Positions 9,764 through 18,332 of a stretch of 64,000 nucleotides of DNA are shown here, piece after piece. How positions within the stretch are numbered: the first letter of the stretch is position 1; each line of letters starts with the position of its first letter. Source of the stretch: Chloroflexota bacterium. Its GTDB lineage: Bacteria; Chloroflexota; Dehalococcoidia; Lucifugimonadales; UBA3495. The notes beneath the pieces were generated by a model. The model was not told the DNA's origin and did not search any database. It worked only from the letters and a program-made list of their open reading frames with translations. The position numbers and the translations under genes were made by a program. The stretch spans positions 1-64,000 of the forward strand of contig JAPPCX010000009.1 of assembly GCA_028875655.1 (NCBI GenBank), given 5' to 3'.

Positions 9764-10906
9764 TCACGCCTTCACCGGTGTCTTCTCGATCTCCTCCATC
9801 AGCGCGTCCAGCATCTCCGCCTCGGGCACCACCCGCACCTTCTCGCCCTTGCGGAAGATGATGGCCCGGCCCGCGCCGGCCGCAATGCCCACGTCGGCGT
9901 CCTTAGCCTCGCCGGGGCCGTTCACCTCGCAGCCCATCACCGCGACCTTGATGTTCTTGTCCGTGCCCTTCAACAGTCCGTCCACGTCGTTGGCCAGCTT
10001 GCGTATGTCCACGTCAGCGCGGCCGCAACTGGGGCAGGCCACCATCACGGCGCCCTTATCCCGCAGGTTCAGCGACTTCAAGATTTCGTAGCCGGCGATC
10101 ACTTCCTCCACGCTGTCGTCGCTCAGCGACACTCGGATGGTGTCGCCGATGCCCTCGTACAGCAGCACGCCCAGCCCGACCGCCGTTCGTATCGAGCCGG
10201 ACTTGGCGGTTCCCGCCTCGGTGATGCCCAGGTGCAACGGGTACGGTACCATCTCGCTGAGCTGGCGATAGGCTTCGACGGTGGTCGGGACGTCAAAAGC
10301 TTTCATGGAGATTTTGATCTGCTCAAAGTCCTGCTCTTCCAGCAGGCTGATTTCCCACAGCGCGGTCGCGACCATGTGGTCAACGACGCTGTAATCGCCT
10401 TCCTGTGCCTCGCCCGCCTTGGGCAGTTGGTTGACCAGGTCCATGTGCCTGGAGAACCCTCGTGTCCGGCCGATGCCTCCCACCGGCGGCAGGCTGCCGA
10501 AGTTCACGCCGATCCTGATGGGAATGTTGCGCTCTTTGGCCGCCTTCACCACTTCCCGCACCTGGTCCTCGTTCCGCAGGTTACCGGGGTTCAACCTCAG
10601 GCAGTCCACGCCGCCGGCGGCGCATTCCAGCGCCAGTTGATAGTGAAAGTGTATGTCGGCAATCAGCGGTATGCGGATCTGCTTCTTGATCTCCGCCATC
10701 GCTTTGGCCGCGTCCATGTCCGGCACCGCTGAGCGAATGATTTCGCAGCCGGCCTCTTCCAGTTCGTGAATCTGGCGCACGGTGGCTTTCACGTCACGAG
10801 TGTCGGTCTTGGTCATGGACTGGACGCTCACGTCGGCTCCGCCGCCAACCTTGACGCCGCCTACGTACACCGGTTTGGTAACGCGCCGTTTGGTCATGGT
10901 CATCAT
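9764..10906 (-). CDS. ispG: 4-hydroxy-3-methylbut-2-enyl diphosphate synthase (IspG/GcpE)
   Basis: A 380-residue IspG that converts MEcPP to HMBPP, the penultimate step of the MEP isoprenoid pathway. The N-terminal TIM-barrel includes SVQSMTKTDTRDVKAT and IPLIADIHFHYQLAL. The C-terminal domain carries the [4Fe-4S] cysteines in VACPSCGRADVD and VMGCEVNGPGEA. This is the two-domain bacterial form with the usual length. The start lies in a run of ATG codons (MMTMTKRR) and the exact one is uncertain. The gene stands apart from other MEP genes in this window. Confidence 0.96.
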   Translation of the reverse strand: MMTMTKRRVTKPVYVGGVKVGGGADVSVQSMTKTDTRDVKATVRQIHELEEAGCEIIRSAVPDMDAAKAMAEIKKQIRIPLIADIHFHYQLALECAAGGVDCLRLNPGNLRNEDQVREVVKAAKERNIPIRIGVNFGSLPPVGGIGRTRGFSRHMDLVNQLPKAGEAQEGDYSVVDHMVATALWEISLLEEQDFEQIKISMKAFDVPTTVEAYRQLSEMVPYPLHLGITEAGTAKSGSIRTAVGLGVLLYEGIGDTIRVSLSDDSVEEVIAGYEILKSLNLRDKGAVMVACPSCGRADVDIRKLANDVDGLLKGTDKNIKVAVMGCEVNGPGEAKDADVGIAAGAGRAIIFRKGEKVRVVPEAEMLDALMEEIEKTPVKA

Positions 10907-11153
10907 CGCACCGCCATTCGGGGTAGTGGGACACTGTCGTTGCTATTGTGAGCAATCATACACGATGGCTAACTCCTCCTGCCACCGCAGACCGCTCGGC
11001 GCTCAGAGCTTTTCGGCCTTTAACGCCTCACACTCCCCCTTCATCCCCGCGCTTCGCACCGTCATCGCCGCCGTTCTACCCGTCATCCGAAAAAGGAGCA
11101 TCAATCCAAATGGGAACCGTCCCTTACCATCGCCACGAGGGCGCTGCGGCTTC

Positions 11154-12185
11154 TTACAGGTCGATGATCGACACCCACATCGGGCCTTGTCCCACCGGAT
11201 ATACGTCCAGCGGTTCCAGTCCGCCCGAGTCCTGGTCCACTCGGTAGGCGGCCAGGTTCCCGGACTCCAGCCCGGCGGCGTACAGGAAGTTGCCGGACGT
11301 GTCCAGGCTGAACGCGCGCGGGATGGGTTCGGTGGCGGTTTGGCCCAGCGGCGTCAGGCTGCCGTCGTCCGGGTCAACCGCGAACCCGGCGATGCTGTTG
11401 TGCCCGCGGTTCGGCGCGTAGAGGAACCGCCCCGACGGCGTAATCTGGATTTGCGAGCAGGAGTTATGCCCGCCGTACCCCTTCGGCAGGGTGGTAACGG
11501 TCTGCAACCGTTCCAGCGTACCGTCCGCATGGTTGAAGTGGTACGCCGTCACGCTGCACCCTTGCTCGTTCGACGAGTACAGCACGTGCAGGCTGGGGTG
11601 GAAGCAGAAATGCCTCGGCCCCTCGGGTGTGGCGGGGTTGGCCCGGTCGGGCGAGTTGGGTGTGAGGCGGCCCGAGCTCTGGTCGAACCGGAACTGGAAA
11701 ATCGCGTTCACTCCGGTATGATTGCCCTCGGCGATGTGCGGCACAAAGGCGTACCGGTTCTGCGGGTCGGTCTGTATGTAGTGGGCGCCGATGCCCGTTT
11801 CCCGCCATTCGATGGGCGACACCGCGAGCGTTCCGCCGGCGTCAAACCCGTGGACGCCCACCCGAGCCTGGTAGTAGTACGCGGACAACAGGTAGTTTCC
11901 ACCCCGGTCAACGGAGATGTGGACCGGGTCACCCCCCAGCGGAACGCTGTTGATCTGCTCCAGGTGTCCCGTCGCCGGCTGGATGGCGAATCCGGTGAGT
12001 CCGAACTCGCCGGCCAAACGGCGGCCCACGAATAGGAAACGCTTTTGAGGATCCACGGCCATGGGCGCGGGCATTCCGGCCACCGCGTAATCGGCGTGAT
12101 GCTCCAACCCGCCGGTGGCCGGGTCCAGCGTGCACTGGGCGATGCGGTCTTCCTGCTGGAGTGATACGTACATGAACGTAGTCAT
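11154..12185 (-). CDS. Lactonase family seven-bladed beta-propeller (6-phosphogluconolactonase-like)
   Basis: A 343-residue protein of the YbhE/lactonase family (PF10282 type). It has repeated propeller blades such as LFVGRRLAGEFGLTGFAIQP, LYSSNEQGCSVTAYHFN, RFLYAPNRGHNSIAGFAVDP and NFLYAAGLESGNLAAYRVDQ. Family members hydrolyse sugar lactones, but many have unproven substrates. ATG 12185 is preceded by AGGAGGT 6 bases upstream, which fixes the start despite a longer open frame. No signal peptide is seen, so it is probably cytoplasmic. mutM lies 29 bp upstream on the same strand. Confidence 0.88.
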   Translation of the reverse strand: MTTFMYVSLQQEDRIAQCTLDPATGGLEHHADYAVAGMPAPMAVDPQKRFLFVGRRLAGEFGLTGFAIQPATGHLEQINSVPLGGDPVHISVDRGGNYLLSAYYYQARVGVHGFDAGGTLAVSPIEWRETGIGAHYIQTDPQNRYAFVPHIAEGNHTGVNAIFQFRFDQSSGRLTPNSPDRANPATPEGPRHFCFHPSLHVLYSSNEQGCSVTAYHFNHADGTLERLQTVTTLPKGYGGHNSCSQIQITPSGRFLYAPNRGHNSIAGFAVDPDDGSLTPLGQTATEPIPRAFSLDTSGNFLYAAGLESGNLAAYRVDQDSGGLEPLDVYPVGQGPMWVSIIDL

Positions 12186-12214
12186 TTCATTACCTCCTGG
12201 TGGAGCGCACCTTT

Positions 12215-13036
12215 TCAATTTTTCAATAGCATTCCCGGTTGGCAGCGCCGGCAGTAGCTGGTAATGCGCTGGTTGGCGCGCAGTTCCGTAATGGCGTTGC
12301 CGCACTGCGGGCACGGCTGCCCGCCCTTGTTGTGTACGGCGAGAAAGTCCCGCAGCTTGTGGTCAATCTGGTTGCCCATGCGCTGCCGCACCTGCTCCAC
12401 GGCCTCCAGCACGACTTCGCGGGAGCATTGGTGGATGCTACGCAGTTCATCATCGGAGAGGGCGCGGCGTTTCTTGAAGGGATAGACGCCGGCGCGGAAC
12501 AGGATCTCGTCAGCGTATGCGTTGCCGATGCCGGCGATGACCCGGCCGCGGGTGAGCACGCCCTTGATCTCGCCGCTGAACCCCTTGAGGTTGGCCTTGA
12601 AGTCGTTGAAGCTGAAATCGTCAAGCACGTCCGGCCCCTGCTCGGCCAGGCCGGGGACGGTTTCGATCAGGTCGTCGGGAACGTAGTAGAACTGGCCCAT
12701 CTGCCGGTCGTCAATGTAGCGCAGGTCGTTGCCGTCGGAGAGGCTGAACCGCACGCAGGTCTTTTTGAGGACGCGCTGCTTTGCGGCTACGAACTGTATG
12801 CCGCCGGTTAGCTTGGGGTTGATGACCAGGGTATAGCCGCCGGTCAGAGACAGCAGCAGGAACTTGCCGCGCCGGGCGATGGCAACGAACTCGCGGCCGG
12901 CGGCATCGTCCGGCAGCGGTTGCGCCAGCGAACGGACGACGCTGGGCTTGAGCACCTGCGCGGCGGTGATGCTCCGGCCGGGCAGACGTTCGCCGAGATA
13001 TTCAACGGCCACCTGCAATTCGGGGGCTTCGGGCAT
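12215..13036 (-). CDS. mutM: Formamidopyrimidine-DNA glycosylase (Fpg/MutM family)
   Basis: A 273-residue base-excision repair glycosylase/AP lyase. After Met removal the protein would begin PEAPELQ, giving the catalytic N-terminal proline and the conserved Glu. The H2TH domain includes GVLTRGRVIAGIGNAYADEILFRAGVYP. The C-terminal zinc finger is CPQCGNAI...YCRRCQPG with four Cys. The second-loop residue before the finger hairpin is QR rather than the usual GR. It removes 8-oxoguanine or ring-opened purines. It lies in a leftward run with the ATL gene, so this is a small DNA-repair neighbourhood. Confidence 0.93.
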   Translation of the reverse strand: MPEAPELQVAVEYLGERLPGRSITAAQVLKPSVVRSLAQPLPDDAAGREFVAIARRGKFLLLSLTGGYTLVINPKLTGGIQFVAAKQRVLKKTCVRFSLSDGNDLRYIDDRQMGQFYYVPDDLIETVPGLAEQGPDVLDDFSFNDFKANLKGFSGEIKGVLTRGRVIAGIGNAYADEILFRAGVYPFKKRRALSDDELRSIHQCSREVVLEAVEQVRQRMGNQIDHKLRDFLAVHNKGGQPCPQCGNAITELRANQRITSYCRRCQPGMLLKN

Positions 13037-13051
13037 GGAGCCACCTCCCGT

Positions 13052-13381
13052 TTAGTATGGGTCCAGCCAGCCGAACCTGCGGAAGCTGATGCGGTCGGCG
13101 TCGCTGAACTCGACGCCCTCTGCGATGAGCAGTTGTCGCTGCCTCAGCGCGCCGTCGCCGACACCACGGGGGCTGATCTTGCCCTGAGCGTTGATCACCC
13201 GCTGCCACGGCACGTCGGAATCGGGGTCGAGAGACGCCATGCAGTAACCCACCATGCGCGGCGTGCATTCCCCCACGATCATGGCAATCTGGCCGTAGGT
13301 TGCCACCTGGCCGCGCGGAATTTGCCGCACTACTTCGAGCACGCGGTCATAAACGGCGGGAACTTCGCGCGTCGCCGGCAT
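13052..13381 (-). CDS. Alkyltransferase-like protein (ATL; MGMT homologue with Trp for Cys)
   Basis: A 109-residue protein matching the DNA-binding half of O6-alkylguanine-DNA alkyltransferase. It has PRGQVATYGQIAMIVG, then PRMVGYCMAS (with the arginine finger region) and PWQRVINAQGKISPRG. The methyl-acceptor Cys of the PCHRV motif is replaced by Trp in PWQRV. This defines ATL proteins, which bind O6-alkylguanine without transferring the alkyl group and flag the lesion for nucleotide excision repair. It is 15 bp upstream of mutM on the same strand. Confidence 0.92.
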   Translation of the reverse strand: MPATREVPAVYDRVLEVVRQIPRGQVATYGQIAMIVGECTPRMVGYCMASLDPDSDVPWQRVINAQGKISPRGVGDGALRQRQLLIAEGVEFSDADRISFRRFGWLDPY

Positions 13382-13388
13382 TGCGGAC

Positions 13389-13955
13389 TTACCCCGAATC
13401 CTCCACTGCTGCTACGTTGGCCCAGCTGGCGCCGGCGGCCCACACCAATTCCGTGAGCATCCGTACCGGGTCCAGTATCTGCCAGAGGATTCCGTTGTTG
13501 ACGAAGTAGGCGTTGGCGAAGACGACGGCGCCGAGGGCGACCGAGATTGCCGCGCCCACCTTACCGGCTGCGCACCCGCAGCGCCACAGGACTACCGCGG
13601 CCACGCTGCACGAGCCGATGAACAGCGGGTTGACCGTGCGCCACACATCGCCCCAGTACGCACCGAACAAGCCGGTGTAGGCATTGGCGAAAACCACCGC
13701 CGCCAGGATGCCCAAGGCCAGGCTGCGCACCCAGGGAACCCGGCGGGTGCTGAGCCAAATCCACCAGACGCCGACGAAGCCCATCAGCAGCGGGCCGATT
13801 TGCCACAGCTTCCAGGGCCAGTACGTAACGGACAGGCCATCGGGGTCAACTATGACCGTCCGCTCCGTCCAGGCGAAAATGGCCAGCGCGACGAAAGCGC
13901 AGGCGGCAATGGCCTGGACGGCGTTCAGGTCGCAGCGGCAGAACAGGTTGCGCAT
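13389..13955 (-). CDS. Integral membrane protein, unknown function
   Basis: A 188-residue protein with about five hydrophobic segments (roughly residues 14-30, 50-68, 76-96, 107-125 and 132-150) separated by short loops containing WPWKLWQ and SLALGILAAVVFANAYTG. The string VVFANAY occurs twice, at about residues 87 and 145, hinting at an internal repeat. The start codon is ATG 13955. It lies 7 bp upstream of the ATL gene. I recognise no family. Confidence 0.65.
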   Translation of the reverse strand: MRNLFCRCDLNAVQAIAACAFVALAIFAWTERTVIVDPDGLSVTYWPWKLWQIGPLLMGFVGVWWIWLSTRRVPWVRSLALGILAAVVFANAYTGLFGAYWGDVWRTVNPLFIGSCSVAAVVLWRCGCAAGKVGAAISVALGAVVFANAYFVNNGILWQILDPVRMLTELVWAAGASWANVAAVEDSG

Positions 13956-13985
13956 TTGGGAGCGTTCCTCGCTTATCAGGCCTCT

Positions 13986-14011
13986 GGATTCCCGCCTTCG
14001 CGGGAATGACG
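13986..14011. repeat. dRS3-like dispersed inverted repeat
   Basis: The stretch GGATTCCCGCCTTCGCGGGA and following bases form an inverted repeat with CCCGC and GCGGG arms flanked by ATTC and GAAT. It resembles the ATTCCC...GGGAAT repeats common between genes in many bacteria. A degenerate copy is at 30898-30924. Confidence 0.6.
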
Positions 14012-14059
14012 AGTGAGAGTGGGAAAAGACGGGTGGGTGGGGGAATGACGGGCAAGGAT

Positions 14060-14398
14060 TTACCAGTTCACCAGGCCCGGCTTTTGGGCACGCCAGCCGT
14101 CGTCGGATGGGAAGACCGTCTCCATTTCGACGCGGCCCAGGTCTCCCTCAAACATGTGCTCCACGGCGGAACGCCAGGCGACGTAGTGGGGCTGCTCGCG
14201 GTGAGTAGCGTGGGCCTCGCGGTTGGCGTACACCTCGTACAGGTAGAACTGGTTAGGATTGTCGGGGCTGCGCAGGATGTCAAAGCGGAAGCAGTTTTCC
14301 TCGTCGCGGACGCTGCCCTGGCCGTCGCCCAGGCTGGCGGCGGCGAACTCGTCGGCAAAGCCATCCTTGATGTTGATGGTAACGAAAATGGCGTACAT
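14060..14398 (-). CDS. Antibiotic biosynthesis monooxygenase (ABM) domain protein, YgiN-like
   Basis: A 112-residue ABM-fold protein. MYAIFVTINIKDGFADEFAA opens the ferredoxin-like fold, followed by CFRFDILRSPDNPNQFYLYE and the typical AHATHREQPHYVAWRSAVE helix. Such proteins oxidise quinols or polyketide-like substrates, or act as dimeric stress proteins. ATG 14398 has AGGAGG 9 bases upstream, so the longer in-frame start is rejected. Stand-alone gene; no partner is evident. Confidence 0.88.
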   Translation of the reverse strand: MYAIFVTINIKDGFADEFAAASLGDGQGSVRDEENCFRFDILRSPDNPNQFYLYEVYANREAHATHREQPHYVAWRSAVEHMFEGDLGRVEMETVFPSDDGWRAQKPGLVNW

Positions 14399-14525
14399 GG
14401 TGGGGTTCCTCCTGTAGGTTGGAACGGCGGCATGGATCTGTGGATGAACCGCCACCGGGATTATAGCAGGGCGAGTTCAGCAGCTGTGAGTGGCGGACGC
14501 CCGGGGTCTTTCGATTCTCCTGCAA

Positions 14526-14551
14526 CCCCTTCTCCCATCAAGGGAGAGGGT
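14526..14551. repeat. CCCTCTCCC-type dispersed repeat
   Basis: The stretch TTCTCCCATCAAGGGAGAGG forms an inverted repeat (CTCCC / GGGAG). It belongs to a family widespread in environmental bacterial genomes. A longer member lies inside ybeY near 33036-33070. The flanking 14399-14629 holds no recognisable gene. Confidence 0.55.
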
Positions 14552-14629
14552 CAGACCCCCGTACTGGATACCGAGGCGAGGGCGCCCGGTGACGCTTTCC
14601 CCCTTCCCCCTAACCCCTACCCATCCGTA

Positions 14630-14911
14630 CCATTAACTAAACCATCCAATCGCCCCAATCCTGCTAATCCTGAAACCCCAAAAGTCCCGATTCAGACAAT
14701 CACGAGCCGGTGCCCAACACCACTCCTCCAAACCCTCTCAAATGCCCGCCAAAACCACCAATATCACCCCCAAAACCCACCCATTTCGCCCCCATCATCC
14801 GCGCATAGCCCTACTCAAACGAACGAAAATGAAAGGAAATGAGCGGAAAATCCCAAAATCCTGTCCATCCTGTTCATCCATGCAAGTAACTCCCCGTAAA
14901 GAGGTAGGCCC
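14630..14911 (+). repeat. C-rich block upstream of the 107-residue gene, copy A
   Basis: This gene-free stretch is very C-rich on the + strand. Much of it matches, with gaps, the reverse complement of 36993-37293. Shared blocks include ACCCATCCGTACCAT, ATCACCCCCAAAACCCACCC, GCCCTACTCAAA and ATCCTGTCCATCCTG, ending in CCCATGACC at the start codon. In both copies the block lies directly before a homologous gene. Confidence 0.7.
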
Positions 14912-15235
14912 ATGACCATCTCCCAACTCCGACGCCGCATCGACGCCCTCAAGCGCCGGCTCGCCCCCGAACTCGCCATCATCAAGGCCCGCCGCATCGC
15001 CGAAGCCGTCGCCGACGACTGGAAACCTTCTGACCCTCCCGACCCGGCCCACGTCGTCAAGCGTTTCGCCGACGCCGGCTTCCGTCTCCCCACCTTCGCC
15101 AGGCTCCACAGCTACCTGGAAGACAACCGGCGCAAGGGTGAAATCCCCGGCTACGACGTCATGGTGTGCAAGCTGCTGCCCTGGGCCTGGGATCACCGCT
15201 ACGACCGGCTCCTCGACTTTGACCTGCCCGCCTAA
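14912..15235 (+). CDS. Conserved 107-residue protein, unknown function, copy A
   Basis: A 107-residue protein of charged helical character with MTISQLRRRIDAL at the N-terminus, RRIAEAVADDW at about 27-37, AGFRLPTFARL at about 54-64, and KLLPWAWDHRYD near residue 86. A homologue of identical length is at 36669-36992 on the other strand, with about half the residues identical. The start has GAGGTAG 5-6 bases upstream. Shared upstream DNA suggests both copies moved or were duplicated as one unit. I do not recognise the family. A DNA- or RNA-binding role is possible from the Arg-rich N-terminus but is only a guess. Confidence 0.75.
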   Translation: MTISQLRRRIDALKRRLAPELAIIKARRIAEAVADDWKPSDPPDPAHVVKRFADAGFRLPTFARLHSYLEDNRRKGEIPGYDVMVCKLLPWAWDHRYDRLLDFDLPA

Positions 15236-15361
15236 ACGTTTTAGCCATGCCCCCCAACCCGGTTCAGACCCGCAATCTAAAGGTCCTGGGCGGGCGCTAC
15301 GATGACTGGCATCGTAGTAGAATGCCCGTCAGAGCGCATGACCGGTAAGGAGGAAGCAACG

Positions 15362-17308
15362 ATGGCCATTTCCACCACGGCAAGAACTGAGAGGTCAGCT
15401 ATATCGTCGGTTTCCCACCCTCTGGATCCACTGACGGCTGAGGAAATAGCCGAGGCATCGGCCATCCTGAAAGAGCAGCGCCAACTGGGGGCACGAGTCC
15501 GGTTCGAGACCGTCGTGCTGCGCGAACCGGACAAGGACTCGGTGCTCGGCTTTCAAACCGGCGACCCCATCCGGCGCGACGCTTTCCTGGTGGTGCTGGA
15601 CAATGACGGCCCGGCAACCTATGAGGCAGTGGTGTCGCTGGACGAGGGGCGGGTCGTGTCGTGGCATCACATCCCGGGCGTGCAGCCCCGGGTGATGTTC
15701 GACGAGTTCATGGAGTGCGAGGCCGCGGTGCAGGCTGATCCCAGGTTTCAGGCCGCCATCAAAAAGCGCGGCATCACCGATCCCAGCCTGGTGATGGTGG
15801 ACCCGTGGTCGGCCGGCAACTACGGCTATGAGGATGAGGAGGGCCGCCGGCTGGTGTTGTGTCGCAATTTCGCACGCTCCAGCCCAACGGATAACGGGTA
15901 CGCCAGGCCCATCGAGGGCGTTACCGCAGTGGTGAACCTCAACAGCATGGAGGTGGTGCGGGTGGACGACTACGGCGTGACGCCGCTCCCGCCGGAGGCC
16001 GGCAATTACTCCGCCGAGTTTGTGGGAAAGTTTCGCGATGACCTGAAGCCGCTGGAAATCACCCAGCCGGACGGGCCCAGTTTCACGGTGGACGGCCGGA
16101 AAGTCACTTGGCAGAAATGGCATCTGCGCATTGGGTTCACTCCCCGCGAGGGCCTGGTCATCCACACCGTCGGCTACGAGGACCAGGGTCGCGTCCGGCC
16201 AATCCTGTACCGGGCCGCCCTGTCCGACATGGTGGTGCCTTATGGCGATCCCAGCAAGGACCATTACCGCAAAAACGCCTTCGACGCCGGCGAGTACGGC
16301 ATCGGCTCACTCACCAACTCCCTGACCCTGGGGTGTGACTGCCTGGGCGAGATCTACTACTTCGACGCCGTGATGAACACGGGCAGCGGGGAGCCGTTCA
16401 CCATACCGAACGCCGTGTGCATGCACGAGGAGGACTACGGCATCCTGTGGAAGCACACCGACTGGCGCATCGGCCAGACCGAGGTGCGCCGCTCCCGACG
16501 CTTGGTGGTGTCCAGCGTCGCCACCGTCGGCAATTACGAGTACGGGTTCTTCTGGTATTTCTACCAGGACGGGACCATCCAGATGGAGATCAAACTCACG
16601 GGCATCATCAACACCGCCGGCATCCCGGAGGGTGAGACACCCAGGTACGGCACCATCGTCGCGCCCCAGCTCAATGCCCACATTCACCAGCATTTCTTCA
16701 ACTTCCGGATGGACATGAGCGTGGACGGCGAGGCCAACACGGTGTACGAGGTCAATACGGTGGCCGAACCGCCGGGCCCAGACAACCCCCACGGCAATGC
16801 CTTCTACGCGGAGAAGACCGCACTGCGGACAGAGTGGGAAGCGCAGAGGGTGATTGACCCCATGAAAGGACGTTACTGGCTGGTCTCCAATCCCACGGTT
16901 GCCAATTCCCTGGGACAGCCCGTCAGCTACAAGCTCATGCCAGGCGAGAACATCCTGCCCTTTGCCCATCCCAACGCCAGCATCATCAAACGCGCCGGCT
17001 TCATGACCAAGCATTTATGGGTCACGCCTTACGACCGGAACGAGATTTCGGCCACCGGGCCGTATCCCAATCAGCACCCGGGCGGCGCCGGACTACCCGA
17101 GTACACCAAGCATGACCGCAACGTGGAAAACACCGACATGGTGCTCTGGTACACCCTGGGCTATCACCACGTGCCCAGGCCGGAAGACTGGCCTATCTCC
17201 CCGGTGGCCTACTGTGGTTTCAGCCTGAAGCCCGTAGGGTTCTTCGACACCAACCCGGTGCTGGACGTCCCGCCCAGCGCCCACCACGACGGGGCCTGCC
17301 ATCCCTGA
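15362..17308 (+). CDS. Copper-containing primary amine oxidase
   Basis: A 648-residue copper amine oxidase, which oxidises primary amines to aldehydes with release of NH3 and H2O2. The tyrosine that becomes the TPQ cofactor is in TVGNYEYGFFWYF near residue 391. The catalytic Asp is in IYYFDAVMNTGSGEP near 337. The Cu ligand pair is HIHQHFFNFRMDMS near 440 and the third ligand is in the C-terminal TLGYHHVPRPEDWP. Length is typical of bacterial enzymes. ATG 15362 is preceded by AAGGAGG. There is no signal peptide, so it is probably cytoplasmic, allowing growth on amines as N and C source. Confidence 0.96.
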   Translation: MAISTTARTERSAISSVSHPLDPLTAEEIAEASAILKEQRQLGARVRFETVVLREPDKDSVLGFQTGDPIRRDAFLVVLDNDGPATYEAVVSLDEGRVVSWHHIPGVQPRVMFDEFMECEAAVQADPRFQAAIKKRGITDPSLVMVDPWSAGNYGYEDEEGRRLVLCRNFARSSPTDNGYARPIEGVTAVVNLNSMEVVRVDDYGVTPLPPEAGNYSAEFVGKFRDDLKPLEITQPDGPSFTVDGRKVTWQKWHLRIGFTPREGLVIHTVGYEDQGRVRPILYRAALSDMVVPYGDPSKDHYRKNAFDAGEYGIGSLTNSLTLGCDCLGEIYYFDAVMNTGSGEPFTIPNAVCMHEEDYGILWKHTDWRIGQTEVRRSRRLVVSSVATVGNYEYGFFWYFYQDGTIQMEIKLTGIINTAGIPEGETPRYGTIVAPQLNAHIHQHFFNFRMDMSVDGEANTVYEVNTVAEPPGPDNPHGNAFYAEKTALRTEWEAQRVIDPMKGRYWLVSNPTVANSLGQPVSYKLMPGENILPFAHPNASIIKRAGFMTKHLWVTPYDRNEISATGPYPNQHPGGAGLPEYTKHDRNVENTDMVLWYTLGYHHVPRPEDWPISPVAYCGFSLKPVGFFDTNPVLDVPPSAHHDGACHP

Positions 17309-17322
17309 TTGTTTCGACTATC

Positions 17323-17346
17323 CTTGCCGCCGGGGAAAGCCGGCAA
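17323..17346 (+). terminator. Possible terminator hairpin after the amine oxidase
   Basis: TTGCCG and CGGCAA arms enclose an 11-12 base loop just after the stop codon at 17308. There is no T-run after it, so function is uncertain. Confidence 0.3.
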
Positions 17347-17384
17347 TTGGGAACCAACCAGACTGTACATACGGACTGCATTGT

Positions 17385-18257
17385 ATGAAGCACGCTAGAG
17401 ACCTTTACATCAACTTGCGCGGACTGCCCTTTCACTACCGCGACTGGGGCGGTGATGGGCGGCCGGTGCTGCTGTTGCACGGGCTGGCGTCCACGTGCCA
17501 CATCTGGGACCTGGTTGCGCCGCTGCTCGCCGCCGATTTTCGGGTCGCCGCGCTGGACCAGCGAGGACATGGGCAGTCGGCGCAGGTGGACAACGGGTAT
17601 GACTTCGCCACCGTGCTGGGCGACGCCGCGGCATTCATCGAGCACTTAGGCTGGGAGCGCCCGATAGTTGTCGGGCATTCCTGGGGGGCGGACGTGGCCC
17701 TGGAACTGGCCGTGGCGAAACCGGAGCGCGTTACCGGCCTGATTTTCGTGGATGGCGGCACTATCGACATATCCAGCCGCCCCGGTTGGACGCTGGCGCA
17801 GGCGCGGGAGGAAATGGCGCCCCCGATTTTCACCGGCTTTACGCCGCAAATGATGCGGGAGCGCGTGGAGTCCAGCGGCCGGTTCGGCCCCGACGCGCCC
17901 CCGGAAACCACCGAAGCCGTACTGGCTAACTTCCGCGTACTGGACGACGGCACGATTCAGTCCAATCTGCGGCGTGAGAACCACCTGCGCATCATCGACG
18001 CGCTGTGGGATCACAAGCCCGGCGATTTGTACCCGCGCCTGAAGTGCGCCACTCTGATGCTGCCGGCACGGCAGGCCACGCCCGACGCCATGGACCGGCG
18101 GTTTCGGCGGGAGGAGTCGATAGCCCGCGCGGAGTCGCTGCTCTCTTGCAGCAAGACGGTGTGGCTGGAGGACAGCATCCACGATGTGCCTCTGCAACGT
18201 CCGACGTTGGTGGCAGACACCATACGAGAGCACATTCAGAATGGGTTCTTCGACTGA
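17385..18257 (+). CDS. Alpha/beta-fold hydrolase
   Basis: A 290-residue alpha/beta hydrolase. The oxyanion motif is VLLLHGLASTCHIWD near residues 28-42. It continues with ALDQRGHGQS, the nucleophile elbow VGHSWGADVALELA (Ser near 101), and a late His in EDSIHDVPLQRP. Such enzymes cleave esters, lactones, epoxides or C-C bonds. The gene is downstream of the amine oxidase on the same strand and 75 bp before the NHL propeller. No specific substrate can be assigned. Confidence 0.9.
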   Translation: MKHARDLYINLRGLPFHYRDWGGDGRPVLLLHGLASTCHIWDLVAPLLAADFRVAALDQRGHGQSAQVDNGYDFATVLGDAAAFIEHLGWERPIVVGHSWGADVALELAVAKPERVTGLIFVDGGTIDISSRPGWTLAQAREEMAPPIFTGFTPQMMRERVESSGRFGPDAPPETTEAVLANFRVLDDGTIQSNLRRENHLRIIDALWDHKPGDLYPRLKCATLMLPARQATPDAMDRRFRREESIARAESLLSCSKTVWLEDSIHDVPLQRPTLVADTIREHIQNGFFD

Positions 18258-18332
18258 TAACCTGACAGAGCGGTCTGTTAGAATTGCCGCAACAGCCCGC
18301 CGGCGAGGCAGACGCGATAAGGAGGCTCCACT

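Noticed and set aside
13389-13955. Membrane protein taken as part of an operon with mutM and ATL for repair
   Set aside because: The order is consistent, but the protein has no link to DNA repair, so no function was inferred from the position.
13986-14050. Possible CRISPR-like repeat region
   Set aside because: Only one short inverted repeat is seen here, with no regularly spaced direct repeats or spacers.
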